The notes beneath the pieces are model-generated. The model saw only the letters and a program-made list of their open reading frames with translations. It ran no database searches and had not been told where the DNA came from. This document shows, piece by piece, positions 1 to 7,387 of a DNA stretch of 22,747 nucleotides; within the stretch, counting starts at the first letter, position 1; each line of letters opens with the position of its first letter. The stretch comes from Thermoleophilia bacterium. GTDB lineage: Bacteria; Actinomycetota; Thermoleophilia; Gaiellales; Gaiellaceae. The stretch spans positions 1 to 22,747 of the forward strand of contig JAICZB010000009.1 in assembly GCA_025933895.1 (NCBI GenBank). The letters run 5' to 3'. The position numbers and the translations under genes are program-made.

Positions 1-616
1 CCCCTCCCCGAATCGTGACCCAGCCCTCGCTCGCGCGCTGCTCGCGCGGCCTGGTCAGGTCGAGCTTCGTGTCCCAGTCGAGCGTCTCGTCCGTCCAGAC
101 CGGAGACGGCTCGTAGACGATCGGCTCCTCCCCGAACCACGCCGCCCGCAGATAGCGATCGGTGCGCTCGAGCACCTGCGGGAACTCGCCCAGCTCGGGA
201 ACGAGCGCCGGGCCGTAGAACGTCGCCAGCCCGGCGTGCTTGGCGAGCGCCCAGTGCAGGACCGTGATGTCGGAGTAGCCCTGGAAGACCTTGGGATGCG
301 CGCGGATCAGGTCGTAGTCGAGCATGGGGAGGAGCTGGTTCGAATGGTTGCCGCCGATGCCGCACAGCACGACCGCGACGCCGTCGTCGGCGAACGCTGC
401 GTGGAGGTCGGCGACGCGATCCTCCGGAGGAGCCGACGCCCATCCCTCGCTGCGGCCGGCGTTCGGCATCAGCCGCACGTTCAGGCTCAGCGACTCCAGG
501 TACGCCGTGGCCCGCTCGACCCGGTGGGGCCAGCGGCCGACTGCTCCGAAGGAGGGCGACACGACGGCGACCGTGTCGCCGGGACGCACGCGCCGCGGCT
601 TCGTCAACGCCTCCAC
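1..616 (-). CDS. S66-family peptidase (LD-carboxypeptidase / MccF-like), 3' end beyond the window
   Basis: Serine peptidase of the family that includes muramoyl-tetrapeptide LD-carboxypeptidase (peptidoglycan recycling) and MccF (microcin C7 immunity). About 205 residues are visible and the C-terminal part lies outside the window. Seen: an N-terminal GDTVAVVSPS strand (residues 13-21), a GIGGNHSNQLLPMLDYDLIR stretch (about 86-105), the nucleophile elbow GYSDIT with Ser115, and TFYGPAL (132-138), all in family order. The GTG start at 616 is the first possible start after the in-frame stop of the upstream pilB gene, 24 bases away; no strong ribosome site is visible, and a TTG lies three codons further on. 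It appears to be the last gene of the pilD-pilB unit. Whether it acts on peptidoglycan or on a peptide antibiotic cannot be told from this fragment. The family call is firm and the substrate is open. Confidence 0.85.
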   Translation of the reverse strand, partial: MEALTKPRRVRPGDTVAVVSPSFGAVGRWPHRVERATAYLESLSLNVRLMPNAGRSEGWASAPPEDRVADLHAAFADDGVAVVLCGIGGNHSNQLLPMLDYDLIRAHPKVFQGYSDITVLHWALAKHAGLATFYGPALVPELGEFPQVLERTDRYLRAAWFGEEPIVYEPSPVWTDETLDWDTKLDLTRPREQRASEGWVTIRGG

Positions 617-640
617 GGCGTGAACGTATCGCTCGCGGGA

Positions 641-2410
641 TTAGATCGTGGTGACGCGGGCGAGCTCTTCGAGCGAGGTGAGGCCGGCGACCACCTTCTC
701 GATCCCGTCCTCCCAGAGGGTCGTCATGCCACCCTGCATGGCCGCGCGCTCGAGCTCCTCGTGGCTCGCCTTCCGCGCGGCGAGCGACGACAGCTCCTCG
801 TCCATGGACAGGAGCTGGAAGACGCCGATGCGGCCGCTGTAGCCGGTCTGCCGGCAGCGGACGCAGCCGTTGCGGCGGAAGAGCTCCATCTTGCCGTGCC
901 GGAGCTCTTCCGGGATGCGTGCCGAGAAGAGCTCCTCCTTGCTCGGCGTATAGAGCTCCTTGCAGTGCTCGCAGAGCCGGCGGGCGAGGCGCTGGGCCAG
1001 GACGCCGGTGACCGCCGCGCCGGTCAGGAACGGCTCGACGCCCATCTCGTTCAGGCGCGTCAGGGCGCTCGGCGCGTCGTTCGTGTGCAGCGTCGAGAGG
1101 ACGAAGTGCCCAGTCAGGGCCGCCTCGATCGAGATCTTCGCGGTCTCGACGTCGCGGATCTCCCCGACCATCACGACGTCGGGATCCGAGCGCAGGATCG
1201 ACCGCAGCGCCGTCGCGAACGTCAGCCCCGCGCGCGGGTTGATCTGCACCTGGTTCAGGCCGGCCAGGCGGTACTCGACCGGATCCTCGACCGTGATCAC
1301 GTTGATCTCCGGCCGGTTGATCTCGGTCATGGCGGCGAACAGCGTCGTGGACTTGCCCGAGCCGGTCGGGCCGGTGACGAGCAGCGCGCCGGTCGGTCTG
1401 TGGATGAGGCCGGCGAGCCGCTCCTGCATGGCCGTGCCGAGCCCGACCTCTTCCATCGTCGGCGGCTTCTTCGACTTGTCGAGGAGACGCATCACGACCG
1501 CTTCGCCCTCGACCGTCGGCAGCGTCGCGACGCGGACGTCGAGCATCCGGCCCGCGGCCGACGCGGAGAGCGAGATCCGGCCGTCCTGCGGCTTCCGGCG
1601 CTCGGCGATGTCGAGCTTCGCGAGCACCTTCAGGCGCGTCGTCACGCCGATCGCGCTCCGCTTCGGGATCCGCTGGGTCTCGTGGAGCACGCCGTCGATG
1701 CGGAAGCGCACGACGAGGGAGTCGCTCTGCGGCTCGAAGTGCACGTCGCTCGCACCGTCCTCGGCCGCTTCGAAGATGATCGAGTTGACGAGCCGGACGA
1801 GCGGCGCGTCGGAGATGCCGTCGTCGACCTCGAGATCGTCCAGCTCGTCCTCGTCGACCACCTCGAAGTCGGCGATCTCGGCCAGGCCGGAGCGCGCGCC
1901 GAACGCCTCGGCCGTCCGTGCGAGCCGGCCGAGCTCGTTCTGGATGTCCTCGCTCGCCGCGACGCGCAGGACGATGGAGTGCTTGCTCGCGAGGCGCAGG
2001 GAGTCGATGCCGTGGATGTTCTGGGGGTCGGAGATCGCCACGCAGAGGGAGTCGCCCTCGAACGCATAGGGAAGGGCGTTGACCTGCTCGAGGACGTGGA
2101 GCGGCACCGAGCTCGCCGCAGTCGGGTCGATGCCGACCGAGCCGAGCTCGATCACGGGCAGCCCGTGCTGCGCGGCAATGATGCGTGCGATCGCCTCGCT
2201 CGAGGCGAGCTCCTCGTCGATCAGGACCTGCACGACCGGCTGGTGCTTTGCCTTCTCGCGCAGAACCTCGAACTTCGCCTCCGGGATCAGGCCCGTCGTC
2301 TCGAGCAGGTCGACGACGAGCTCGCCCATCAGCTGCGAGATGGGGGCGGGAGTCACCGGGCTCCTCGGCCCCGAGCCCCCGTCACGTGTCACAGCAGGCT
2401 GAGCAGACAC
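641..2410 (-). CDS. pilB: Type IV pilus assembly ATPase PilB (GspE/PulE family)
   Basis: Cytoplasmic hexameric ATPase that powers pilus extension. 589 aa, the usual PilB length. Domains: N-terminal GspE-N/MshEN-like region (about 25-165), an acidic linker (about 180-200), then the secretion ATPase core. Motifs seen: Walker A GPTGSGKST (347-355), Asp box ITVEDPVEY (372-380), Walker B DPDVVMVGEIRD (409-420), His box STLHTNDA (439-446) and the zinc tetracysteine pair Cys480/Cys483 and Cys516/Cys519. The N-terminal region lacks the RLG residues and one of the glycines of the c-di-GMP-binding MshEN signature, so nucleotide binding by this copy is doubtful. The start is GTG at 2410: the GAGG of TGAGGCGACTGCGGTG overlaps the stop of pilD and sits at normal spacing. 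It is 10 bases after pilD, so probably co-transcribed with it. Confidence 0.96.
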   Translation of the reverse strand: MSAQPAVTRDGGSGPRSPVTPAPISQLMGELVVDLLETTGLIPEAKFEVLREKAKHQPVVQVLIDEELASSEAIARIIAAQHGLPVIELGSVGIDPTAASSVPLHVLEQVNALPYAFEGDSLCVAISDPQNIHGIDSLRLASKHSIVLRVAASEDIQNELGRLARTAEAFGARSGLAEIADFEVVDEDELDDLEVDDGISDAPLVRLVNSIIFEAAEDGASDVHFEPQSDSLVVRFRIDGVLHETQRIPKRSAIGVTTRLKVLAKLDIAERRKPQDGRISLSASAAGRMLDVRVATLPTVEGEAVVMRLLDKSKKPPTMEEVGLGTAMQERLAGLIHRPTGALLVTGPTGSGKSTTLFAAMTEINRPEINVITVEDPVEYRLAGLNQVQINPRAGLTFATALRSILRSDPDVVMVGEIRDVETAKISIEAALTGHFVLSTLHTNDAPSALTRLNEMGVEPFLTGAAVTGVLAQRLARRLCEHCKELYTPSKEELFSARIPEELRHGKMELFRRNGCVRCRQTGYSGRIGVFQLLSMDEELSSLAARKASHEELERAAMQGGMTTLWEDGIEKVVAGLTSLEELARVTTI

Positions 2411-2420
2411 CGCAGTCGCC

Positions 2421-3167
2421 TCATGACATCACGCCGAGGTAGGCGTGGAGGATCGGCTCGCCGGCGAAGAGCGCGATAACTGCACCGGCAGCGAGGAAGG
2501 GCGCGAACGGGATTCCGAGCTTCCGGGCGCCAGCACCGTGGCGCGCGATCAGCACCACGCTCGGCACCAGGGCCAGGAAGAGGGCCAGCAGGATCGCAAC
2601 CGGCGTCGTCCGGCCGAGGAGAGCGCCGATCAGAAGGGCGAGCTTGACGTCGCCCATCCCCATCCCGCCGGGATGCGCGAGCGCTGCGAGGAAGAGGAAC
2701 CCGGCGGCCCCGATCGCGCCGAGGGCCCACTCGGGCGAGAGGTGCCCGGCCGTCCGCAACGCGAGCACTGCGGCGGCCGCGGGCAGGACGACACGGTTCG
2801 GGACGATCCGGCGCTCGAGGTCGGTCGCCGTCACCACGACGAGGGCGCCGCATGCGACCGCGGCCGCCGCCGTCTTCAGCGTGAATCCGAACGCGAGCAC
2901 GCAGCCGACGAGCAGGAACGATGTCGCGAGCTCGATCGCGAGGTCGCGCGGCGGAATGCGGACGCCGCAGCGGCGGCAGCGGCCGCGCAGGAGCGCGTAG
3001 GAGAAGACCGGCACGTTGTCGTACCAGCGGATCGGCGCTTCGCAGCTCATGCACGCCGAGCCGGGATGCACGATCGAGCGGCGTAGCGGCACGCGGGCGG
3101 CCACGACGCCGAGAAAGCTCCCGAGCGCGAGCCCGGGCACGAAAACGAGGGGCAGCACGAAGACCAT
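2421..3167 (-). CDS. pilD: Prepilin peptidase / N-methyltransferase PilD (A24 family)
   Basis: Membrane aspartic protease that cleaves the short leader of type IV prepilins and methylates the new N-terminus. 248 aa, hydrophobic throughout, with about eight membrane segments. Seen: N-terminal PGLALGSFLGVV, the zinc-binding cysteine pairs CMSC (Cys39/Cys42) and CRRC (Cys64/Cys67) of bifunctional enzymes, and the two catalytic aspartates in TDLERRIVPN (Asp116) and GMGMGDVKL (Asp173). The open frame runs further upstream through the antisense of the PilX-like gene, but homology begins at the ATG at 3167. No Shine-Dalgarno is obvious, and a sigma-28-like -10 box ends only 7 bases upstream of the ATG, so a leaderless transcript is possible. 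It presumably processes the prepilin encoded upstream. Confidence 0.95.
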   Translation of the reverse strand: MVFVLPLVFVPGLALGSFLGVVAARVPLRRSIVHPGSACMSCEAPIRWYDNVPVFSYALLRGRCRRCGVRIPPRDLAIELATSFLLVGCVLAFGFTLKTAAAAVACGALVVVTATDLERRIVPNRVVLPAAAAVLALRTAGHLSPEWALGAIGAAGFLFLAALAHPGGMGMGDVKLALLIGALLGRTTPVAILLALFLALVPSVVLIARHGAGARKLGIPFAPFLAAGAVIALFAGEPILHAYLGVMS

Positions 3168-3174
3168 GACTCTG

Positions 3175-3202
3175 TTATCGACACGCGGAACGCGCTTCTT
3201 GA
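3175..3202 (-). promoter_or_regulatory. Sigma-28-like promoter (unit IV: pilD-pilB-S66)
   Basis: Minus-strand TCAAG (3202-3198), 15 bases, then GTCGATAA (3182-3175). It matches one of three other sites in this locus base for base in the -35 box and in spacing. The -10 has one change from GCCGATAA. Its -35 lies in the loop and arm of a strong hairpin, so this is the least certain of the four. Confidence 0.45.
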
Positions 3203-3215
3203 GCGCGGTTCCGCG
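3184..3215 (-). terminator. Strong hairpin after the PilX-like gene
   Basis: Arms at 3184-3196 and 3202-3215 are complementary over 13 pairs with one bulged base and a 5-base loop. It begins two bases past the stop of the PilX-like gene. No T-run follows in either direction, so it could be an attenuator, an mRNA 3' stabiliser or a weak terminator. Confidence 0.5.
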
Positions 3216-3217
3216 GC

Positions 3218-4891
3218 TCAGCCGCTGTAGCTGAAGTTCTGCGGCGGGCTGATCGTGAACGCGCCGGGCGGCTGCGAGATCGAGAACGGAGCGATCGTGA
3301 TCGCCGGGAACGTGCCGCCGAACTGCTGCCCGAGGACGACCGTCTTCGTCCCGGACACGAGCGGCCCTTCCGTGACGGCGCTCTGACCGGTGGCCACGGT
3401 GTTGGTCGCGTAGAGGCCGCCCTGGAACGAGGTCTGCGACGGTCCAACCGTGACGCCGGTATTCCCGTTCGACGCCAAGATGAGGAGCTTGGCGTTCGGG
3501 TCCCAGCCGCTGGGGGGCGGGGTGCTCCAATCACAGTCGGTGCCCTGGGAATTGACCTTCGCGCACAGCTTCTCGCTGTTGATCGAGATGTCTCCGCTCG
3601 CGTAGATGACCGACTGACAGGAGGCGCTGGCCGTGCACGCGCCGCTGCCCGTGTACGTGATCGGCTGGTTGCCGGTCGTCGTCATGGTGATGCTGCCGTC
3701 GAAGAAGATCGTGCCCACGACCGTGAGGACTCGGGTCGTCGCGTTCCACGAGAGCTGGCCCTGCGAGGTGTAACACGAGTAGCTGGCCGCGGGGGTCAGA
3801 TTGAAGACCGTGGGGTTGTTCTGGTTCATGATCCCGTCCGTGTCGAACGTCGGATAGGCGCCGCTGCTGGCCGGGTTGGACCCGAAGGCCTGTGTGTCGC
3901 ACGGGCTAAGGGGGCCCGGGGAGGCAAAGTTGTACCACCCGCCGGGCGGATTGTTGGTGCACGCTCCCGAGGCCAATTCGGTCGGGGATCCGCTCCAGCA
4001 GATCTTCGGCGCGGTGATGGCGGCGAAATAGGCGGGGATCCCTCTCAGGTCGGTCGGTGCGCCGGCGACCCAGATGTTCGTGTCGGGATTGTTGCCTCCC
4101 ACCGGCTCGCTCGCGCACGGAAAGACCTGCGCTCCGCTGCTGACCTGGCAGTAGCCGCCCACGTGCGCAAAGCTGACCGCATTGCCGGATCCGCTGGAGC
4201 CGATGTGGCCCTGCTTGTTGTTGAAGGTGAGGTTGCCGCCGACATAGACCGGGGTCGTGATGACTGCGTTCTGCCCCATGCAGAGGTTGCCGCCGACGTA
4301 GACCGGGACCGAGATGTTGATGCCCTGCCCGATCGAGGTGTCGCAGGCCTGGCCGACGCCGGGCGAGTAGACGGTATTCCAGACGCCGACGTCGTAGTTG
4401 GACTTCACGGGCGGATTCACCTGGACCAGGGCCGTCACCTTCTTCACGATGTCCGCCGCGCCGGGCCCGGTCGGGTTCTTGACGGTTCCCTGGCCGGTGA
4501 CGACCCACTGCTTGTCCGAGTTGAGGGTCCCCCACCATGCGGCTGTGCCACCGCTGTAGGCCTTCGTCGCCGCGGGGTGCGGAATCGTGCCGGTCGCCGG
4601 GTCCACCTGGTTGTCCGGGAGGACCACGTTGGTGGAAGTCGCCCACGTATTCTCGAGGTTGGCCTGGTTCGCCGGGTTGGCCAGTACTGAGATCGCGTTG
4701 TTGAGCCCTGCTTCGGCGAGCGAGCTCGCCACCTGCGCCGCCTTCTGGTAGTTCGACGTGCGCTGGTTCGAGCTCGTGAAGATGATCACGGTGCTCAGCG
4801 CGATCGCCAGCACGAAGAGGACGAGCAGCGTCAGGACGAGCGACTGGCCGCGCTCTTCGCTGAATCTCCGGTCGGACGCGCGCGCGATCAC
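3218..4891 (-). CDS. Large PilX-like pilus-associated protein
   Basis: 557 aa. The N-terminus has a basic/acidic leader, then ERGQSLVLTLLVLFVLAIAL (13-32) continuing as one membrane helix, then a polar SLAEAGLNNAI segment (about 63-73) typical of PilX/PilV-type minor pilin N-termini. The rest is Ser/Thr/Gly/Asn-rich, with two VYVGGNL segments and regularly spaced strands that suggest a beta-solenoid or adhesin-like exported region, and several cysteines that could form disulfides. The Glu expected at mature position +5 of a canonical prepilin is replaced by Leu, so PilD processing is uncertain. Start GTG at 4891 overlaps the stop of the prepilin gene in a GTGA, implying translational coupling; the frame stays open upstream but only as antisense-type sequence. 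Likely a minor or tip subunit of the pilus; the function is inferred from position and N-terminus. Confidence 0.8.
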   Translation of the reverse strand: MIARASDRRFSEERGQSLVLTLLVLFVLAIALSTVIIFTSSNQRTSNYQKAAQVASSLAEAGLNNAISVLANPANQANLENTWATSTNVVLPDNQVDPATGTIPHPAATKAYSGGTAAWWGTLNSDKQWVVTGQGTVKNPTGPGAADIVKKVTALVQVNPPVKSNYDVGVWNTVYSPGVGQACDTSIGQGINISVPVYVGGNLCMGQNAVITTPVYVGGNLTFNNKQGHIGSSGSGNAVSFAHVGGYCQVSSGAQVFPCASEPVGGNNPDTNIWVAGAPTDLRGIPAYFAAITAPKICWSGSPTELASGACTNNPPGGWYNFASPGPLSPCDTQAFGSNPASSGAYPTFDTDGIMNQNNPTVFNLTPAASYSCYTSQGQLSWNATTRVLTVVGTIFFDGSITMTTTGNQPITYTGSGACTASASCQSVIYASGDISINSEKLCAKVNSQGTDCDWSTPPPSGWDPNAKLLILASNGNTGVTVGPSQTSFQGGLYATNTVATGQSAVTEGPLVSGTKTVVLGQQFGGTFPAITIAPFSISQPPGAFTISPPQNFSYSG

Positions 4892-5484
4892 GGTGTCGCC
4901 GCCGCGTTCCTGGCCATCACCGTGTCGCCCAGGGTGTAGACGCCGTTCGTGGTCGAGAGATTCGCGTCGACAGGGAACGAGATCGTGAGCTCGGGACGCT
5001 GGCCACTCGTGGTCGCCAGCGCGAAGTCCGCGCTCGTCTTCAGCTGATTGGCTCTCTTGACGCCGGTGCTGAAGGCACAGGCGGTCCCGGTCTGCCGGTA
5101 GAGCCCGAACGGCGCGGCGCCGGTCGAGGAGTCGGCGCACCACGTGACGTTGCTCGTGGCGGCGCCGTTGCTGCAGGCGGAGGCGAGGACGACCTTTGCG
5201 CCGAAGACTCCCGAAGCGAGGGCGGTGGTCGACGCGGGGGTCGAGTACACCTGCGGCGCCATGCACGAGTTGCGGATGTCGCTCCGCATCGCCGTGAGGG
5301 CGAGGCGCGCATTCTGCTGCGCCTGGAACCGCTGGTCCATGTCCGTCTGCGCGTGGAGGCCTGCAACGAAGAGGACTGCGACGCCCGCCATGACGAAGCT
5401 CAGCATCGCCATCGTGGTGAGCATCTCGATGAACGTTTGGCCCTCCTCCCGGACGAGCCGTGCGCGGATGCGCGCACCCATCAT
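4888..5484 (-). CDS. Type IV prepilin with N-terminal methylation motif (PilW-like)
   Basis: 198-aa exported pilus subunit. It has a 15-residue charged leader ending EEG, predicted cleavage Gly15/Gln16, Glu20 at mature position +5, and a following hydrophobic helix (about 21-44). The body is Ala/Thr-rich with cysteines near residues 78, 106, 117 and 135. Mature residue +1 is Gln instead of the common Phe. The long body with MRSDIRNSC after the helix resembles PilW/PilJ-type minor pilins more than a short major pilin. ATG at 5484 (or the adjacent ATG at 5481) follows GAGGTAG at good spacing; the site overlaps the stop of the PASTA gene. It overlaps the next gene by GTGA. Confidence 0.87.
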   Translation of the reverse strand: MMGARIRARLVREEGQTFIEMLTTMAMLSFVMAGVAVLFVAGLHAQTDMDQRFQAQQNARLALTAMRSDIRNSCMAPQVYSTPASTTALASGVFGAKVVLASACSNGAATSNVTWCADSSTGAAPFGLYRQTGTACAFSTGVKRANQLKTSADFALATTSGQRPELTISFPVDANLSTTNGVYTLGDTVMARNAAATP

Positions 5485-5488
5485 CCGG

Positions 5489-5941
5489 CTACCTCGAGTG
5501 CGCGTGCCGCACCCGCCGGATCAGGCTCGCTCCGTAGGGCGACCGGTCCTGGGGCCGGCCGAGCTGCGGGGCGTTCCCGCGCGAGAGCCGGAGCGTGATC
5601 GTCGGCGCGCCCGTGTCGATCACGCGCGTGCCGGGCTTCGGCTGCTGGGAGGCGACGACGTTCGCCGGGAAGCCGTGGACGGAACCCCTGACCTTCCAGC
5701 CGAAGCCGGCGTCCTCGAGCGTCCCGGACGCGATCACGAAGACCTGGCCGCGGATGTCGGGAACGACGAGCACCTGCCGCTTTGCGGCCTGCGTCGCGGG
5801 CTTCTTGGCGACGGGCTTGTCGGCGGCGAGGCTGATCGTCGCGCTCACGAGGAGGACTGCAGCGGCGACGGCCGTGACGCGGGGGAGCGTGAGAATACGC
5901 CGGGGCACGGCTCGTGCATCGGAACGTTTGACGACGCCCAT
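5489..5941 (-). CDS. Membrane-anchored single-PASTA-domain protein
   Basis: 150 aa. The first 20 residues are basic, followed by one hydrophobic segment (about 21-40) that may be a signal anchor, then a Lys/Ala linker and one PASTA-like domain (about 57-120) with VVPDIRGQVFVIASGTLEDAGF, followed by VASQQPKPGTRV and TITLRLSR. PASTA domains of PBPs and Ser/Thr kinases bind uncrosslinked peptidoglycan or beta-lactams; here there is no kinase or transpeptidase attached. ATG at 5941 is preceded by AGAGGGG and lies 7 bases after the stop of the SLT/M23 gene. Its place between a wall hydrolase and a prepilin suggests it positions pilus assembly on peptidoglycan; that role is inferred. The tail after residue 120 is basic and unrecognised. 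Confidence 0.8.
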   Translation of the reverse strand: MGVVKRSDARAVPRRILTLPRVTAVAAAVLLVSATISLAADKPVAKKPATQAAKRQVLVVPDIRGQVFVIASGTLEDAGFGWKVRGSVHGFPANVVASQQPKPGTRVIDTGAPTITLRLSRGNAPQLGRPQDRSPYGASLIRRVRHAHSR

Positions 5942-5948
5942 GACCCCT

Positions 5949-7385
5949 CTAATGGGTGAAGTAGACGACGTCGGAGGAGAAGGAAGCCACGCTGCTCGAG
6001 CCGGACGGGAACGTCGCGACGCTCGGCTGCGACAGAACGGCGAACAACGGCTGTGACGACGAGCCGTCGATCCCCCGGGCCGGTGGCCCGTCCTGCCAGC
6101 GGAAGGCGAGACCGGCGAAGCCGCGGAACCATGCTTCGTCCTGCGGGTACGCGCTGGTCGGGTCGAGCTGCAGGTGGAGATGCGGCCCGGTGGCGTCGCC
6201 GGTCTGGCCGACGAGGCCCATGGAGGCGCCTGCGGCGAGCCGCGCGCCGGCGTGGACGGCCGGGCTCAGGTACGAGAGGTGGCAATACGTCCACTCCTGC
6301 CCGTCCGACGTCGTGATTGTCGCTCCGATACCGCAGTTGCCGCTGGGATCGGGCCACGCGCGCACGACGCTTGCGTCGGCGAGCGCGTAGACGGGTGAGC
6401 CTTCCGGCGCGTCGATGTCCGCGGCCGGATAGTCGTGGTGGGTCGTCCCGACGCTCACGTTCTGCGGCCCGCCGCCGACCGGGAACACGTAGCTCCCGGA
6501 AGCCACCGGAGCGGAGAAGAGGCCTACGCCGGTCGCGAAGGGAGCGGTGTTCGCCTGGCTCTGCAGCGAGCTCAGCTTGTTGGCGGCGGAGTCGACGAGC
6601 CCGCGCAGCCGGGCAACGCGTCCTTGCGCTGCATGCAGGCGGACGTCGAGCTGGACCGCGCGTTTGTTCGCCTCGAGCTGGTCGGAGAGGAGGGAGGCCT
6701 TCCCTGCGGCGCGGAGGAATCGCCGCTCGGTGCGCGCGAGCTTCCGCACGTGCGCGCGAGCGGTGTCGAGCTGCTTGTTGGACGCCGCCATCTGGCTGCG
6801 AACCGAGCTGATCCGGGACTGCAGCCCGTCGACCGAGAAGAGTCCCATCCCGCCGCCCTGGCTGTAGGCGGCGGCGAGCCCGAGCACCTCGTTCACGTAC
6901 CAGGTCGCGTGGTTGTAGCAATAGATCGCACGGGTGATGTCGAGCTGTCCGCCGCAGCCGGCGAGGTAGCGCGCGGCGCTGAAGATCGCATCCGTGGGAT
7001 TGTCGGGATCGGCGACACCGTCCCCGTTTGCGTCCACGCCCCACCGGGCCCACGTCGAGGGCATGAACTGCATCCAGCCGACCGCCCCCGCCGAGCTCGG
7101 CCCGAGGTTGCGACCGAAGTCGGTCTCGACCTTGTTGATCGCGGCGAGCACCTCCCACGGAATGCCGTATGTGCTCCCGGCCGCCTGCCAGATGGTGCGG
7201 AGAGCCGGGAAGGACATCGGGCCTTTCTGCGCCTGGTCGAGCGAGGCCGCGCTGACGCTCGTCGTGAACGTCACGGGGCCCGGTCCGCTCGCGTGCGGGT
7301 GCACGACGCGGAAGGTGTCCGCCGAGGCAGTGCTCGAGACGGCCAGCATGAGCACGGCCCCGAGCAGGGGGACGAAGCGCTTCAT
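5949..7385 (-). CDS. Secreted bifunctional wall hydrolase: lytic transglycosylase + M23 peptidase
   Basis: 478 aa with a Sec signal peptide (about 1-22, ending ASA). Domain 1 (about 60-180) is an SLT/MltB-type transglycosylase: KVETDFGRN with catalytic-type Glu87, SAGAVGWMQFMPSTW (98-112), a calcium-loop-like DANGDGVADPDN (118-129), and AIYCYNHATWYV. A coiled-coil linker runs about 185-280. Domain 2 (about 295-410) is an M23/LytM zinc endopeptidase with HHDYPAADID (His317, Asp323) and GPHLHLQL (His402, His404), so the zinc site looks intact. It would cut both glycan and peptide cross-links outside the membrane. It starts 2 bases after the stop of pilT and is followed by the PASTA gene, so it belongs to the pilT unit. 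Probable job: opening the thick wall for the pilus (inferred). Confidence 0.92.
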   Translation of the reverse strand: MKRFVPLLGAVLMLAVSSTASADTFRVVHPHASGPGPVTFTTSVSAASLDQAQKGPMSFPALRTIWQAAGSTYGIPWEVLAAINKVETDFGRNLGPSSAGAVGWMQFMPSTWARWGVDANGDGVADPDNPTDAIFSAARYLAGCGGQLDITRAIYCYNHATWYVNEVLGLAAAYSQGGGMGLFSVDGLQSRISSVRSQMAASNKQLDTARAHVRKLARTERRFLRAAGKASLLSDQLEANKRAVQLDVRLHAAQGRVARLRGLVDSAANKLSSLQSQANTAPFATGVGLFSAPVASGSYVFPVGGGPQNVSVGTTHHDYPAADIDAPEGSPVYALADASVVRAWPDPSGNCGIGATITTSDGQEWTYCHLSYLSPAVHAGARLAAGASMGLVGQTGDATGPHLHLQLDPTSAYPQDEAWFRGFAGLAFRWQDGPPARGIDGSSSQPLFAVLSQPSVATFPSGSSSVASFSSDVVYFTH

Positions 7386-7387
7386 GG

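Noticed and set aside
236..2479. A 747-codon open frame on the plus strand, opposite pilB
   Set aside because: It is antisense to a clear PilB, with Arg/Asp/Val-rich composition and no domain; a GC-rich shadow frame.
3168..3530. Upstream extension of the pilD frame
   Set aside because: PilD homology begins at the ATG at 3167; the extension lies within the PilX-like gene.
4892..5266. N-terminal extension of the PilX-like frame
   Set aside because: The extension overlaps the prepilin in another frame and has antisense-like Arg/His-rich composition; the pilin-type N-terminus starts at 4891.
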